Source: Bryobacterales bacterium
GTDB taxonomy: Bacteria; Acidobacteriota; Terriglobia; Bryobacterales; Bryobacteraceae
Direction of reading: 5' to 3'
Assembly (NCBI GenBank): GCA_003135055.1
Contig: PLDF01000139.1
Location: 1 to 64,000, forward strand
DNA length: 64,000 nt
Shown here: piece by piece, positions 53,235 through 64,000 of the stretch
Layout of the letters: every line of letters begins with the position of its first letter
Position numbering within the stretch: the first letter of the stretch is position 1
Position numbers and translations under genes: made by a program
The notes under the pieces: generated by a model
The model's database searches: none
What the model saw: the letters and a program-made list of their open reading frames with translations, nothing else
What the model was told of the DNA's origin: nothing

Positions 53235-53618
53235 ATGTATCCAGAAAATTTCCGCTACACGAAGGAACATGAGTGGGTCCTGGTGGAGGGCGAGATCGGC
53301 ACTATCGGCATCACCGACCACGCCCAGCACGAACTTGGCGATATCGTTTACGTCGATCTGCCGAAGGTTGGCGCGCATCTGGAGAAGGGCAAAACCTTAG
53401 GCTCGGTGGAATCGGTGAAGGCGGTTTCCGACGTTTACGCGCCGGTTAGCGGCGAAGTGACCGAAATCAACGGCCTGCTGGCGGATGCGCCTGAGAAGCT
53501 GAATGAAGATCCGCACGGCGCGGCATGGCTGGTGAAGCTCAAATTGAGCGCGCCGGCGGAAGCTGAGAATCTGATGACCGCCGCGGAGTATCAAACATAC
53601 GTGGGAGCCGAAAAATAG
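53235..53618 (+). CDS. gcvH: Glycine cleavage system H protein
   Basis: The lipoyl carrier that shuttles between P, T and L proteins. The 127-residue product has the lipoylation site Lys62 in GSVESVKAVSDVYAP. It starts 3 bp after gcvT and ends directly at the gcvPA start. Confidence 0.97.
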   Translation: MYPENFRYTKEHEWVLVEGEIGTIGITDHAQHELGDIVYVDLPKVGAHLEKGKTLGSVESVKAVSDVYAPVSGEVTEINGLLADAPEKLNEDPHGAAWLVKLKLSAPAEAENLMTAAEYQTYVGAEK

Positions 53619-54926
53619 TTGCGTTATCTGCCGAAGTCCGATTCCGAGCGCCGCGCGATGCTGGATGCGATTGGCGTTGGGTCCGCCGAAGATCTGTTTA
53701 GTCATTTGCCGGACGCGGTGCGGCTGAAGCGCCCGCTCGATCTAGCCCCGGGAATTTCCGAATACGAAATCGTCGATTATTTCCGCCAGCGCGCGTCGCA
53801 AAACGCCAACGGCTACGCGTCGTTCCTGGGCGCGGGCGTGTATAACCATTACAGGCCGGTGCTGGTGGATACGGTGGTTTCGCGCGGCGAGTTCCTGACG
53901 TCTTACACGCCGTACCAGGCCGAGATTTCGCAGGGCACGCTGACGGCGATCTTCGAATTCCAGACGATGATCTGTCAGTTGACCGGCATGGACGTAGCCA
54001 ATGCGTCCATGTACGACGGCTCGACGGCGGTTCCGGAAGCGGCCATGATGGCGGTGCGCGCAACCGGTAAAGGGCGCGTGCTGATTGCCAAATCGGTGCA
54101 TCCCGAATACCGGCAGGTGTTGCAGACCTACGCCAGGTATCAGAGAATGCCGGTGGCGGAGTTCGGCTACTCGGCCGAAGCCGGTACCATCGACCTGGAA
54201 GATTTGGAAAGCAAGATGGACGGCTTGACCGGCGCGGTGATCGTGCAGTCGCCCAACTTTTTCGGCATCGTGGATCAAGTGAAGGCGGCCGCGGAAATCG
54301 CGCACAAGCGCGGCGCGCTGCTGGTGGTGGCGTTCACCGAAGCGGTGTCGCTGGGGCTGCTGGAACCGCCGGCGGCGGCGGACATCGTGGCGGGCGAATT
54401 GCAGTCGTTTGCGATTTCGCCATGCTATGGCGGCCCGTTCGCGGGCATCATCGCGACCAAAGAGAAGCTCATCCGGCAGATACCCGGCCGCCTGGTGGGG
54501 CAAACCACCGATTCACGCGGCCATCGGGCATTCTGCCTGACGCTTTCCACGCGCGAGCAGCATATCCGGCGTGAGAAGGCGACGTCCAACATCTGCACCA
54601 ACCAGGCGCTGATAGCGCTGATGGCCACAGTGTTCATGACGGTTTATGGCAAGCAGGGGCTGCGCGAGCTGGCGCAGCAGAATTTGGCGAAGGCGCATTA
54701 CCTGGCCGGCAAATTGCAGCCGCGATTCAGCGGCAAGTTCTTCAACGAATTCGTAGCGCGCGTAGAAAAGCCGGAGGAAAAGAATAAAGCCCTGCTCAAG
54801 AAAAAGATCATCGGCGGGCTGGCGCTGGGGCGGTTCTACCCGGAGCTGGCGGATTCGGTGCTGCTCTGCGCAACGGAGATGACGAAGCGCGCGGATATGG
54901 ATTCAGTGGCAGAGGCGCTGGCATGA
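53619..54926 (+). CDS. gcvPA: Glycine dehydrogenase (decarboxylating) subunit 1
   Basis: The alpha subunit of the two-chain P protein. The 435-residue product has [30 protein letters not shown] and [18 protein letters not shown]. The start is a TTG immediately after the gcvH stop (TAGTTG), giving [15 protein letters not shown]. It overlaps gcvPB by 4 bp (ATGA). Split P proteins are usual in Acidobacteria and Firmicutes. Confidence 0.96.
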   Translation: MRYLPKSDSERRAMLDAIGVGSAEDLFSHLPDAVRLKRPLDLAPGISEYEIVDYFRQRASQNANGYASFLGAGVYNHYRPVLVDTVVSRGEFLTSYTPYQAEISQGTLTAIFEFQTMICQLTGMDVANASMYDGSTAVPEAAMMAVRATGKGRVLIAKSVHPEYRQVLQTYARYQRMPVAEFGYSAEAGTIDLEDLESKMDGLTGAVIVQSPNFFGIVDQVKAAAEIAHKRGALLVVAFTEAVSLGLLEPPAAADIVAGELQSFAISPCYGGPFAGIIATKEKLIRQIPGRLVGQTTDSRGHRAFCLTLSTREQHIRREKATSNICTNQALIALMATVFMTVYGKQGLRELAQQNLAKAHYLAGKLQPRFSGKFFNEFVARVEKPEEKNKALLKKKIIGGLALGRFYPELADSVLLCATEMTKRADMDSVAEALA

Positions 54927-56401
54927 TCGCGAAAGTCAGGCAGCACCTTTCGCAGAACGAAGCGCTGCTGTTCGAGCGCAGCTCGCCCGGCAAGACGGGC
55001 TATCAGCTTCCCGATCTCGACGTGCCCGACGTGGACGCCGCCGAGGCGCTGGGCGCGGAGAATGTGCGCGCCGAAATCGAAGGCTTTCCGGAAGTGAGCG
55101 AGGTGGAAGCCATCCGCCACTTCACGCGGATTTCCACGTGGAATTACGCCATCGATCACGGCATGTACCCGTTGGGATCTTGCACCATGAAGTACAACCC
55201 GCGCATCAATGAGCTGGTGGCGCGCATCGAAGGGCTGGCGTGGGCGCATCCCTATCAGCCGGAGTCTCTGGCGCAAGGCTGCATGGAAGTGATGGTGCGC
55301 CTGGAAGCGGCGCTGGCGGAAATCACCGGCATGGACGCAGTGACGCTGCAACCGTGCGCCGGCGCGCAGGGCGAATTGACGGGCATTCTGCTGATTCGCG
55401 CGCTGCTGGAAAAGCGCGGCAACCCGCGCAAGAAGATTCTGATTCCCGATTCGGCGCATGGAACCAACCCCGCAACGGCGACGGTGGCGGGATACGCAAT
55501 TCAAAACGTCAAATCGAGCGAAGCCGGCGTGCTGGACGTGAGCGCGCTCGAAAAGATAGTGGATCAAGACGTAGCCGCGCTGATGGTGACCAACCCCAAC
55601 ACGCTGGGCGTCTTCGAAGAGAACATCATCCACGTGGCGGAAATTCTGCACGCCAAGGGCGCCATGCTTTATATGGATGGCGCCAACATGAACGCGCTGG
55701 TGGGCATCGCGCGGCCCGGCGATTTCGGCGTGGACGTGCTGCACCTCAATCTGCACAAGACGTTTTCCACTCCGCATGGCGGCGGCGGCCCGGGCGCGGG
55801 TCCGGTGGCCGTGAAGAAGGCGCTGGAGCCGTTCCTGCCCATTCCGCGGATCAGGCAAGCGGGCAAGAGACTGGCTTACGACTATAAGCGCAAGCATTCC
55901 ATCGGCCGGGTGCGCGCGTTCTACGGCAACTTCGGCGTGCTGGTGCGCGCGCTGGCGTACATCCTGGCGCATGGCGGCCCGGGACTGCGCAACGCCACGG
56001 TGGACGCGGTGATGAACGCCGTCTACATCCGCAAGGGTCTCGAAGCGTATTACGATTTGCCCTACCCCGCGCCCAACATGCACGAAGTGGTGTTCAGCGA
56101 CGACCGTCAGAAAAAGCATGGCGTTTCCACGGGAGATCTGGCGAAGCGGCTGATCGATTACGGATTCCATCCATACACCGTGAGCTTCCCGCTGATCGTT
56201 CATGGCGCGTTGATGATTGAGCCGACGGAGACTGAAAGCAAGCTCGAGCTCGACCAGTTCATCGAAGCCATGATCTCGATCGCTAAAGAGGTGGAGGCCG
56301 ATCCGCAGATGGTGAAGGGCGCGCCCTATGGCACGCGCACCAGCCGCGTGGATGAAGTCACCGCGGCGCGCAAGCCGGTGCTGCGATGGAAGCCGGCGTA
56401 G
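54923..56401 (+). CDS. gcvPB: Glycine dehydrogenase (decarboxylating) subunit 2
   Basis: The PLP-binding beta subunit. The 492-residue product has PLP Lys279 in [19 protein letters not shown] and [15 protein letters not shown] near residue 85. It overlaps the glycosyltransferase gene by 16 bp. The L protein (lpd) gene is not in this window. Confidence 0.97.
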   Translation: MIAKVRQHLSQNEALLFERSSPGKTGYQLPDLDVPDVDAAEALGAENVRAEIEGFPEVSEVEAIRHFTRISTWNYAIDHGMYPLGSCTMKYNPRINELVARIEGLAWAHPYQPESLAQGCMEVMVRLEAALAEITGMDAVTLQPCAGAQGELTGILLIRALLEKRGNPRKKILIPDSAHGTNPATATVAGYAIQNVKSSEAGVLDVSALEKIVDQDVAALMVTNPNTLGVFEENIIHVAEILHAKGAMLYMDGANMNALVGIARPGDFGVDVLHLNLHKTFSTPHGGGGPGAGPVAVKKALEPFLPIPRIRQAGKRLAYDYKRKHSIGRVRAFYGNFGVLVRALAYILAHGGPGLRNATVDAVMNAVYIRKGLEAYYDLPYPAPNMHEVVFSDDRQKKHGVSTGDLAKRLIDYGFHPYTVSFPLIVHGALMIEPTETESKLELDQFIEAMISIAKEVEADPQMVKGAPYGTRTSRVDEVTAARKPVLRWKPA

Positions 56402-58185
56402 AATCGCGCTGGGGCCTGTGGCTGGCGATGGCCGCGGTCCTGCTGATCCGCATCCCATTTCTCAATCAGGCAATTCAGGGCGACGACGATATCTACATCA
56501 CCGAAGCGGCGCACGCGCAGGTGGACCCGCTGCATCCGGCGAATACGCACTACGTGTTTCGCGGCGACGAGGTGGATTTGCGCGGCCACTCGCACCCGCC
56601 GCTCAACGCATGGCCGCTGGCGCTGTTGGTAGCGGCGTTCGGAGGCGTCAAAGAGATCCCGTTTCATGCCGCGTACATCGTGTTCTCGCTGATTGCAGTG
56701 TGGGCTATGTGGACGCTGGCGCGCCGTTTCTCGCCGCATCCGATGTGGGCCACGCTGCTGTTTTGCGCCGTGCCCGCGTTCGTGGTGAATGGAAACTCGT
56801 TCGAGCCCGACGTTCCGTTCCTGGCGTTCTGGATGGCGTCGATTGCGCTGTTTTGCTCGGGACGAGCGTGGCTGGCGGCGGGCGCAATGGCTCTGGCGTC
56901 CCTGGAGGCTTACCAGGCGGTGTTTTTGATGCCGGTATTGGGGGCGTATTGGTGGCTTAGCCGGACTCCGGATTCGCCAGGCAATCGGAGGCGCGACCGT
57001 AAGGGAGTGGAGTTTTTCCTCATTTTGACTCCACTGATTGTCATCGGCGCCATCCAAGTGTTCGAACGCTTCTCCACCGGCGCCGTACCTGCGGCCATCC
57101 TCTCCGGTTACTTCACGCACTACGGTTTTCAAGATCTCGAAAACAAACTGCGCAACGCCGCCGCGCTGGCGATCCACTTCTGCTTTATCGTGTTCCCTGC
57201 GCTGCTGCCAGGCGCCGCGATGCTCGCCTGGCGCCGGCGCCGCGATCGCGATACGCAGTTCCTGCTGGCATGGATCGCCATCTTCTTCGCCGGCGCGGTG
57301 ACCGTATTCTTCGCCGGATCGGCGCGCTACCTGCTGCCGATCGCCGCGCCGGTGGCATTGCTGGTTTCGCGGTTGCGTCCGCGCTGGCTGGCCCTCGGCT
57401 TCGTACTGCAGATGACGCTCAGCCTGGGGCTGGCAGCCATGAACTACCAACACTGGGACGGCTATCGCCAGTTTGCGGCGTCGCTGCCGGCTAAGACCAC
57501 GGGGCGTCGCGTTTGGGTGGATGGCGACTGGGGTTACCGCTATTACCTGACCGCCGAGGGTGCGCTGCCGCTGGCGAAGACGCAGACGCTGCGCCCCGGC
57601 GACGTCGTGGTTACCAGCGAGCTCAATCATTCCAGCGATATCCCCGGCGCCACCGTAATCGGGCAAGCGGAGATTGGTTCGGCGATTCCATTGCGCATCA
57701 TCGGCATTGGCTCGCATTCGGGGTTTTCGTCTTCCGCGGCGGGGCTCTGGCCGTTCGGCATATCGAGCGGCCCGATTGACCTTATCCGCGCCGCGGAAAT
57801 TGGCGAGCGGCACGTCACTCTCGAATTCCTGCCGATGAACGCTCCGCAAGCCGCCGAGCAGATTGTCAGCGGCATCTTTGCCGACAGGTGGATGGGCAAG
57901 GCCGGCGTAGTGGCGTTGAAGAGTCCGCACGATCCGCGCCAGCTGCGAGTGGTGTTCGACCTGCACAATGGGTCGCCGCCGCGTACCGTGCGATTGCTGC
58001 TCGACGGCCGCGAAGTGGCGTCGCATACCTATTCCGAGTCCGGATCCTACACTTTGGAATCGGCGCCGGTTCAAGCCGCGGGCGCAACGGCCACGGTCGA
58101 AATCGACGTCGACCATACCTTCTTCGCTCCGAGCGACGCCCGGGCACTGGGAATCGTGCTGAGAGCGGTGGGATTCGCGCCGTAA
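56386..58185 (+). CDS. Polytopic membrane glycosyltransferase (GT39/PMT-like)
   Basis: The 599-residue product has about eight to ten transmembrane helices followed by a soluble beta-rich C-terminal domain (about 360-599). The first loop carries acidic residues (IQGDDDIYITEAAHAQ) as in GT-C enzymes that use polyprenyl-phosphate sugars. Acceptor and sugar are unknown. The ATG is inside gcvPB, so it is likely translated from the gcv transcript although function is unrelated. Confidence 0.78.
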   Translation: MEAGVESRWGLWLAMAAVLLIRIPFLNQAIQGDDDIYITEAAHAQVDPLHPANTHYVFRGDEVDLRGHSHPPLNAWPLALLVAAFGGVKEIPFHAAYIVFSLIAVWAMWTLARRFSPHPMWATLLFCAVPAFVVNGNSFEPDVPFLAFWMASIALFCSGRAWLAAGAMALASLEAYQAVFLMPVLGAYWWLSRTPDSPGNRRRDRKGVEFFLILTPLIVIGAIQVFERFSTGAVPAAILSGYFTHYGFQDLENKLRNAAALAIHFCFIVFPALLPGAAMLAWRRRRDRDTQFLLAWIAIFFAGAVTVFFAGSARYLLPIAAPVALLVSRLRPRWLALGFVLQMTLSLGLAAMNYQHWDGYRQFAASLPAKTTGRRVWVDGDWGYRYYLTAEGALPLAKTQTLRPGDVVVTSELNHSSDIPGATVIGQAEIGSAIPLRIIGIGSHSGFSSSAAGLWPFGISSGPIDLIRAAEIGERHVTLEFLPMNAPQAAEQIVSGIFADRWMGKAGVVALKSPHDPRQLRVVFDLHNGSPPRTVRLLLDGREVASHTYSESGSYTLESAPVQAAGATATVEIDVDHTFFAPSDARALGIVLRAVGFAP

Positions 58186-58239
58186 GCGCTCGTGGGTAAA
58201 ATCGCTCTGACGGCCGCGGCTCCGTTTGGTAATCGCCCG

Positions 58240-60504
58240 CTACTTTTTGTCAATTGCCTTTTGTATATCGCCGAGGGAAAGTCGAATGCCGTCGTCGTCG
58301 CGCTTCTTGGCTGCCGATTCGATCAGCGCGCCGGCCTCGGTGAGCTCCGGAAATCCAAAAGAGGCGCCGGTTCCTTTCATTTTGTGACCGATATCCCGGA
58401 TGGTCTCGTAATCCCTTCCGGCCAGAGCTTCGGAAAGGCGCTGCAAGTCCTGGACCCGGCCCTCCAGATACTGCGGAACCAGCGCCAGGACTTCGGGCGG
58501 CAAATCAAAATCTTCCACCGGACAATCCGTATCCGCACAATACTCGGCCAAGGCGGCTAATAGCTTGGCTTTCCGGATCGGCTTGCTCAGGAACGCGGTA
58601 CAGCCGGACGCCTTGCACCGAGCCTCTTCATCTTTGAGGGCATGGGCCGTCAGAGCGAGAATCGGAGTGGCTTTTTGCCTAGAGGCGGCTTCCCACTGCC
58701 GCATCTGCCGCGTCGCTCCGTGGCCGTCGAGGATGGGCATCCGAATGTCCATCAGCACTACGTCGAAACGCTCCTTCCGGAACAGGCTCACTCCGGCCTG
58801 GCCATCGCACGCATGTTCAATCAGGTAAGGAGTGTCCTTCAAATAGGCCCGGATCAGGAATGCATTGTCCTGCGAGTCTTCACAAAGCAGAATCCGATAG
58901 GGTCCCGCGCTCCCGACGTCCGCGGGTTGGGCGATGCCCGGCGCCGATCCGGGCAAGCCTGCCATGGCTTCGAACAATTGGGCGCGCCGGACCGGTTTCA
59001 AGACGTAGTTCGCGAGGCCCGCCTCACGGCAACGCTGGGCCGTGGCGGAACGTTCCCCTGAGGTGATGATCACTATCGGAAGCCCGTCGAAATTGCGCAG
59101 GGACTTGACCTTGGCCGCCAAATCCCATCCGTCCATGCCCTGCGGCTGGTGATCGACGATCAGCGACTGGAAGGGAACGGACGTCCTTTGCGCTTCAAAC
59201 AATTGGTAAAGGGCCGCCTGCGCATCGCCGGCTTCCACGACAGCGATGCCCCAACCCGTTAGCGGCTCGCGAACCAGCAGGCGATCGATCGCATGCCACC
59301 CCGCCAGAAGAACTCGCCCGCCATGCAGATCGACGCCGGCAGGCGCGGACAGCGCTTTGGCTTCGCCGGTTTGCAGGTGCAACGCCGCCGTGAAGCGGAA
59401 GGTGCTGCCACTTCCGGGCGTGCTCTCAACCGCGATCGCTCCATGCATCTTGCTAACCAATTCACGGCAGATTGCAAGGCCCAGTCCGATGCCGCCATAG
59501 AGCCTGGTAATTGAAGAATCCGCTTGCGTAAAGCTGTCAAAAACAAACGGCAGCTTGTCGGCGGGTATCCCAATCCCGGTGTCCGCGACCTCGAACTGAA
59601 GGACGCAAGCCGTCTCGGACGGGGTCCCCACGGGCCGGACAGTCAAACGGATAGCGCCGGCGCCGGTGAACTTGATCGCGTTGCCGATGAGGTTCGTCAG
59701 GACGGAGCGGAGTTGATGCGGATCGCCGGCCAGGCGAGTAGGCGTGCCGGGCTCGATTCGAAATGACAGGCCCAGTTCCTTTGCGCGGGCGCGGCTGGAA
59801 AACAGCTCGATCGTCTTCACGACAAAATCGTCCAGGTCGAAGTCGATCTGTTCGATATCGAGTTTCCCGGACTCGATTTTGGCGAGGTCCAGCACGTCGT
59901 TGATCAGTTTCAGCAGATCCTCGCCGGCCCGCTGGAAGACGTTCACATATCTCAATTGCTCGGGGTTGAGGGGGGTCTCGGCAAGCAGGTCGGCCATTCC
60001 GATGATGGCGTTCATGGGAGTCCTGATCTCGTGGCTCATGGATGCCAGGAAGTCGCTCTTGGCGCGATTGGCCGTTTCCGCCGCCTGTTTGGCCGCCTTT
60101 AGCTCGGCTTCCGCCCGCTTGCGCTCTTCGCGTAGCTTTTGCCGTTCCAGCGCCCGCGCTACCGCTGCCGGCAGAAGAGCCAGATGATCTTTGAGGATGT
60201 AATCGGCCATCCCCATCCTCATGCACTCGACGGCCTTTTCTTCACCCAGGCAGCCGGTTAGGAGAATGAAGGGAATATCTTTGTTCTGTTGCTTTAGCTG
60301 CTCAATGGCCCGGCCGCCGTTCCAGGTTGGCAGGCTGTAATCCGAGATAACTACATCGTATGTCTCAGTGCGGAGTTTCTCCAGGAACTCCCGCTCGTGC
60401 TCGACCCTATCGGAACGAACTTCGAAACCAGCCCTCCGCAGTTGTTCCAGACAGAGCTTGACATCCTCCGGACTGTCTTCGATGAAGAGGATACTGATGT
60501 TCAT
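58240..60504 (-). CDS. Hybrid sensor histidine kinase REC-HisKA-HATPase-REC-REC-HPt
   Basis: The 754-residue soluble protein begins with a receiver domain (Asp55 in VISDYSLP), then a coiled coil, HisKA with His158 in [12 protein letters not shown], and HATPase ([16 protein letters not shown], then [13 protein letters not shown]). Next come a degenerate receiver ([12 protein letters not shown]), a canonical receiver ([13 protein letters not shown]) and an HPt domain with His707 in [13 protein letters not shown]. Having no sensor or membrane domain, it is probably fed by another kinase through its N-terminal receiver. Confidence 0.92.
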   Translation of the reverse strand: MNISILFIEDSPEDVKLCLEQLRRAGFEVRSDRVEHEREFLEKLRTETYDVVISDYSLPTWNGGRAIEQLKQQNKDIPFILLTGCLGEEKAVECMRMGMADYILKDHLALLPAAVARALERQKLREERKRAEAELKAAKQAAETANRAKSDFLASMSHEIRTPMNAIIGMADLLAETPLNPEQLRYVNVFQRAGEDLLKLINDVLDLAKIESGKLDIEQIDFDLDDFVVKTIELFSSRARAKELGLSFRIEPGTPTRLAGDPHQLRSVLTNLIGNAIKFTGAGAIRLTVRPVGTPSETACVLQFEVADTGIGIPADKLPFVFDSFTQADSSITRLYGGIGLGLAICRELVSKMHGAIAVESTPGSGSTFRFTAALHLQTGEAKALSAPAGVDLHGGRVLLAGWHAIDRLLVREPLTGWGIAVVEAGDAQAALYQLFEAQRTSVPFQSLIVDHQPQGMDGWDLAAKVKSLRNFDGLPIVIITSGERSATAQRCREAGLANYVLKPVRRAQLFEAMAGLPGSAPGIAQPADVGSAGPYRILLCEDSQDNAFLIRAYLKDTPYLIEHACDGQAGVSLFRKERFDVVLMDIRMPILDGHGATRQMRQWEAASRQKATPILALTAHALKDEEARCKASGCTAFLSKPIRKAKLLAALAEYCADTDCPVEDFDLPPEVLALVPQYLEGRVQDLQRLSEALAGRDYETIRDIGHKMKGTGASFGFPELTEAGALIESAAKKRDDDGIRLSLGDIQKAIDKK

Positions 60505-60640
60505 TTCCGTTTTGACTCCCTGGACGGTATGGCCGTCGCCTGCGTTACCCCCGCCCTTTTGGAATGTGAGGCGCTACTCCATCGAGCAGGAAAACCGGTC
60601 AGGTTACTAATCGGCCCGCATGGCCTTTTCTTGAGTTGTT

Positions 60641-60753
60641 GTGGGGTGGGCCCATGGCCTGCCCGGTGAAGCCAGGCAGGCATCAATCACACTTGCCGGA
60701 AGACCGGGCGCTCGAAGCGGCTCGGGACAGGGCAGGCCACGGGCCCACCCCAC
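60641..60753. repeat. GTGGGGTGGGCCC inverted repeat pair
   Basis: 24-bp arms (60641-60664, 60730-60753) with one mismatch flank 65 bp. It lies in the 415-bp divergent region between the two histidine kinases, which otherwise shows no gene. A single arm occurs at 8001-8019. Confidence 0.85.
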
Positions 60754-60919
60754 GACTTTTTGAGAACATCGGCGGCCGATAGCACTATACCCACAGCGAG
60801 GCGTTAAGCCCGCTGCCGGGAAGCCGTGCGCCGGGAATTTGCTCTTTCAGGCCGGTCATTTTAAACGATATGCCCAAAATCCGCCCATCCAGGCTTGCCG
60901 AAACCGGTGCGCGAGTAAC

Positions 60920-63439
60920 ATGCAGCCCTTAAAATCGGCGTTCGAGAGGAAGATCGGCGCAACCATAGTTGTCGGAGTCGGCATTCTGATCGCTATTGCT
61001 TCGGTGCAGCATCGAACCACGATAGAGACGGGGAAGGCCGCGTATTGGGTCGATCATACCCACCAGGTCCTTGGGTTACTTACCGAAATCCTGCTTGATG
61101 CCAACCGGGCGCAAAACGCCGCACGCGGTTACGCTATAACCGGCGATCCCGCAATGCTTGCCCCTCGTGAAGCCACCATTGCGGAACTCCGAAGTGGCAT
61201 CCGGCGCCTCAAGGAGCTGACGGCCGATAATCCGCGCCAGTTGGTAAGGCTGGGCTCTCTCGATCCCATCGTCCGCGAGCTTCTCACCGTTCAAGAAAAT
61301 CTGACCGATGAGCGCAATAGCTCTGCACCTTCGCCTACATACCCGAGAATTCTGGTTGAGCGTGGAAAAGGCCTGGCAGATCAGATGCAGCGCGCCGTCG
61401 ATGAAATGCGAACGGAGGAGAACGAGCTACTCCGTGGACGCGAGCATAGGGCGAGCGGGTTCGCCCCGGTACTGATCGCCATCGAGGGCTTTTCCATTCT
61501 CACCATCTTCATTGCCTCCGGCTTGGTCTTCCAGCAGGTCCGCGGGCTTAGCCGGGCGGAGCGCCAGTTCCGACAGGTTCTGGAAGCCGCGCCCGACGCG
61601 GTGGTGGTGATTAACCAGGAAGGCAACATGGTCCTGGTGAACGCCCAGATGGAGAAGCTTTTCGGCTACGAGCGCGATGAGTTGCTGGGAAAAAAGATTG
61701 AGATGCTGGTACCCGAGCGTTTCCGTCAGCGTCACCCCGGACACCGCAAGAGCTTCTTCGCGGGCGCGCACGCCCGTCCGATGGGCGCCGGTCTGGACCT
61801 GTATGGCAGGCGTAGCGATGGCTCTGAATTCCCGGTCGAGATCAGTCTCAGTCCGCTGGAGACCGGAGGCGCCCTGCTGGTTTCCGGCGCAATTCGAGAT
61901 ATCACTGAACACAAGCAGGTGGAGGAAAAATTAAGGGCGCAGGCAGAAACGCTGCAGGAGCAGGCGTCTCTCCTCGATGTGGCCCACGATGCGATTATCG
62001 TTCGGGATTTTGGCGGCGAAATTCGCTTTTGGAACCGTGGCGCCGAATCGCTCTATGGCTGGAACAAGGCAGAGGCGGTCGGGCAGATTTCCCATTCGTT
62101 ACTTCAAACACAGTACCCGCAATCGATGACGGAGATCGAAGCCGCAGTCCGGCGGGACGGACGATGGGAAGGCGAGCTAAGCCATGTGAAGCGCGACGGA
62201 TCGCGCGTCATCGTGGCCAGCCGCAAGGTCCTGCAACAAGACAAGAAGGGAAACGCCCTCGGCATACTGGAAATCAACAATGACATTACCGGGCATAAAC
62301 AGGCGGAGGACAGATTCCGGCAACTGCTGGAGAGTGCGCCCGATGCCATCGTGGTGATGAACCGCGAAGGCATAATCGTGCTCGTCAACGCGCAGGTGGA
62401 AAGGCTGTTCGGTTACCAGCGCGACGAGCTTCTGGGCAACAAGATCGAAATGCTGATCCCGGAGCGATTCCGGCATCAGCACCCCGGACACCGTGACGGC
62501 TTTTTCACGGCGCCTCGCTCGCGGCCGATGGGAGCGGGTCTGGAGTTGTATGGCCTGCGCCGGGATGGCGTCGAATTCCCGATCGAAATCAGTCTTAGTC
62601 CGCTTGAGACGCCGGAGGGCACGCTCGTTTCCAGCGCCATTCGCGACGTCACAAAGCGTAAAGGCGCGGCGGAAGAGATCAGAAGCTTGAACCTGGAACT
62701 GCAAAATGGCAACGCAGAACTGGCAGCCTCCAACAAGGAACTGGAAGCCTTCACTTATTCCATCGCTCATGACCTGCGTGCCCCTCTGCGGCACATCCAG
62801 GGCTTCTCCAAGCTGCTGGCCGAAGATCTCAGCGCTGAAACCGATCCCGCAATCCGCGAAAACCTGCGTGACATTATAGACAGCACCCACGACATGGGCC
62901 GCATGGTGGACGATCTGCTCGCTCTAGCGCGTGTCGGACGCCAGGCGCTAAACATTCAGGTGACCGCACTCGATTCCCTGGTCGCGGAAGTCCGGAAAGA
63001 CCTTAGACGCGACGTGGCCGATCGGGATATCGAGTGGCAAATCGGGGACTTGCCTTATCTCGATTGCGACGCGGGCCTGTTGAAACAGGTGTTCGCCAAC
63101 CTCTTATCGAACGCTATCAAATACACCCGGCCCCGCAAACCGGCCGTGATCGAAGTCGGACAGGTGAAGGGGGATGGCCCGCCCACCATCTTTGTCCGGG
63201 ACAACGGGGTGGGCTTCAATATGAAGTTCGCCGACAAATTGTTTGGCGTGTTTCAGCGTCTGCACCGCAAGGAAGACTTTGACGGCACTGGGGTAGGTCT
63301 GGCGACGGTGCAGAGGATCGTTCACAAGCATGGCGGCGCCATCTGGGCCGAAGCGGAATTGGATAAGGGAGCGACGTTCTTCTTCAATCTCGCGGTCTCC
63401 CGCACGGCAGAAGACGCGAAAGGAAATCATGACCGGTAA
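60920..63439 (+). CDS. Membrane histidine kinase CHASE3-PAS-PAS-PAS-HisKA-HATPase
   Basis: The 839-residue product has two transmembrane helices (about 12-30 and 180-205) around a CHASE3-like periplasmic domain ([20 protein letters not shown]). Three PAS domains, HisKA with His617 in [12 protein letters not shown], and a phytochrome-type HATPase ([20 protein letters not shown]-like, [11 protein letters not shown] then LFGVFQRLH) follow. PAS1 and PAS3 are near duplicates. The ATG at 60920 precedes the first helix. It overlaps the response regulator gene by 11 bp, so they are probably partners. Confidence 0.92.
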   Translation: MQPLKSAFERKIGATIVVGVGILIAIASVQHRTTIETGKAAYWVDHTHQVLGLLTEILLDANRAQNAARGYAITGDPAMLAPREATIAELRSGIRRLKELTADNPRQLVRLGSLDPIVRELLTVQENLTDERNSSAPSPTYPRILVERGKGLADQMQRAVDEMRTEENELLRGREHRASGFAPVLIAIEGFSILTIFIASGLVFQQVRGLSRAERQFRQVLEAAPDAVVVINQEGNMVLVNAQMEKLFGYERDELLGKKIEMLVPERFRQRHPGHRKSFFAGAHARPMGAGLDLYGRRSDGSEFPVEISLSPLETGGALLVSGAIRDITEHKQVEEKLRAQAETLQEQASLLDVAHDAIIVRDFGGEIRFWNRGAESLYGWNKAEAVGQISHSLLQTQYPQSMTEIEAAVRRDGRWEGELSHVKRDGSRVIVASRKVLQQDKKGNALGILEINNDITGHKQAEDRFRQLLESAPDAIVVMNREGIIVLVNAQVERLFGYQRDELLGNKIEMLIPERFRHQHPGHRDGFFTAPRSRPMGAGLELYGLRRDGVEFPIEISLSPLETPEGTLVSSAIRDVTKRKGAAEEIRSLNLELQNGNAELAASNKELEAFTYSIAHDLRAPLRHIQGFSKLLAEDLSAETDPAIRENLRDIIDSTHDMGRMVDDLLALARVGRQALNIQVTALDSLVAEVRKDLRRDVADRDIEWQIGDLPYLDCDAGLLKQVFANLLSNAIKYTRPRKPAVIEVGQVKGDGPPTIFVRDNGVGFNMKFADKLFGVFQRLHRKEDFDGTGVGLATVQRIVHKHGGAIWAEAELDKGATFFFNLAVSRTAEDAKGNHDR

Positions 63440-63914
63440 TGCAATGGTAATTCTGTTGATTGAAGACGACCCCCGGGACGCGAGGCTGACCGTCCGGGAG
63501 CTGCAAAGGGGCAGCACGACGCCAAGCACTACGCCAAGCACTACGCCCCACATAGATGTAGTCCATGATGGGGAAGAAGCACTGGATTATCTGTTCTGCC
63601 GGGGAGCCTACGGCGAGCGCTCGCCCGACCATCCGCCACAACTGATCCTGCTGGACTTGAAATTACCCAAAGTGGACGGCTTGCAAGTGCTGCGGGAAAT
63701 CAAGAGCAGGGTTGAGACCCGGCTGATTCCAGTGGTGGCGCTCACTTCCTCCCGGGAAGAGAAGGATATGGTGGCGTGCTACCAATTGGGAGTCAACAGC
63801 TATATCCAAAAGCCCGTGGATTTCGAGCAGTTCCGGGAGACGATCAAGACCCTCGGGCTTTATTGGACCCAGCTTAACGAGCCGCCCCCGGAGAGGGCTT
63901 CTCGGGCGCGGTAG
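63429..63914 (+). CDS. Single-domain response regulator (Rcp1-like)
   Basis: The 161-residue receiver has [14 protein letters not shown], phospho-acceptor Asp76 in [25 protein letters not shown] and the Lys in YIQKPVDF. Its alpha1-beta2 loop contains three STTP repeats encoded by a 12-bp tandem repeat (63513-63548). It has no output domain. Such regulators pair with phytochrome-like kinases, consistent with the kinase gene it overlaps. Confidence 0.94.
   Translation: MTGNAMVILLIEDDPRDARLTVRELQRGSTTPSTTPSTTPHIDVVHDGEEALDYLFCRGAYGERSPDHPPQLILLDLKLPKVDGLQVLREIKSRVETRLIPVVALTSSREEKDMVACYQLGVNSYIQKPVDFEQFRETIKTLGLYWTQLNEPPPERASRAR
63513..63548 (+). repeat. 12-bp tandem repeat, three units, in a receiver gene
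   Basis: The units are AGCACGACGCCA, AGCACTACGCCA and AGCACTACGCCC. They are in frame and encode STTP three times (first unit STTP with a synonymous difference). The copy number can change without a frameshift. Confidence 0.85.
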
Positions 63915-64000
63915 GGGCAAAGCTGCCCAGAAATCCGCTCAGATTGGAGAGGTGGCGAGCCACAGCCAGATCGTCGGCCGCTTCGGAAGCGCTTCGGATG
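63874..64000 (-). CDS. 3' end of a gene running off the window (possibly chemoreceptor-like)
   Basis: An open frame from the window edge ends IRSASEAADDLAVARHLSNL, then [16 protein letters not shown] and a TAA at 63874-63876. The (S/A)xxADDLA...L..F pattern resembles the C-termini of methyl-accepting chemotaxis proteins. It overlaps the 3' end of the response regulator gene on the other strand. Confidence 0.45.
   Translation of the reverse strand, partial: IRSASEAADDLAVARHLSNLSGFLGSFAPTAPEKPSPGAAR

Overview
The window comes from a GC-rich genome that looks like Acidobacteriota, probably the Solibacter/Bryobacter group. This is inferred from gene content: an Oar-like TonB-dependent receptor with an N-terminal carboxypeptidase-regulatory domain, Tat/Sec-exported GH29 and GH3 glycosidases, 3-keto-disaccharide hydrolase and hydroxypyruvate-isomerase-like proteins, SpoIIE-type phosphatases, and many short dispersed repeats at gene ends. 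No rRNA, canonical tRNA, CRISPR array, IS element or prophage was found.

Positions 0.4-29.5 kb hold a type VI secretion (T6SS) locus in two opposed halves. The minus strand carries tssM-tssL-tssK1 and, separately, tssK2 followed by a frameshifted PDZ/GAF/PP2C phosphatase and a frameshifted exported carboxypeptidase-regulatory-like protein. The plus strand carries tssB-tssC-hcp, tagJ-tssA-tssE-tssF-tssG, tssH(clpV), vgrG, an unassigned gene and a PAAR gene. Sheath, tube, baseplate, ATPase, spike and membrane-complex genes are all present except tssJ, which I could not find. Three features are unusual: two tssK paralogues; a class-I methyltransferase between the halves; and, divergent from tssK1, a 703-residue tail-anchored protein with an N-lobe-only pseudokinase domain and twelve GEFTRMF-type motifs in a Pro/Ala-rich linker. 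That protein is the best candidate here for an undescribed component.

Positions 29.5-36.5 kb hold catabolic and exported enzymes (SDR, alpha-L-fucosidase, copper amine oxidase, DUF1080) separated by palindromic repeats, then a more AT-rich patch with a small orphan gene and a DUF433/DUF5615 pair whose toxin-like member is truncated. Positions 36.6-43.7 kb hold the large outer-membrane receptor, remains of a nucleotidyltransferase toxin-antitoxin-like pair, acylphosphatase-apt, a cold-shock protein and a TIM-barrel isomerase. Positions 43.8-50.1 kb hold an enolase-superfamily gene, fur and an FHA-GAF-SpoIIE regulator on the minus strand, divergent from a GH3 glycosidase. Positions 50.1-52 kb hold a HEPN pair and a dead dienelactone hydrolase gene. 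Positions 52.1-58.2 kb hold the glycine cleavage operon gcvT-gcvH-gcvPA-gcvPB plus a membrane glycosyltransferase. Positions 58.2-64 kb hold two large histidine kinases, a response regulator and the end of one more gene.

At least five families of short palindromic repeats are dispersed between genes, several showing paired arm substitutions that preserve the hairpin. In three genes the TAG stop codon directly abuts, or is part of, one repeat. Several genes carry single-base homopolymer indels; the sequence alone cannot say whether these are decay or assembly error.
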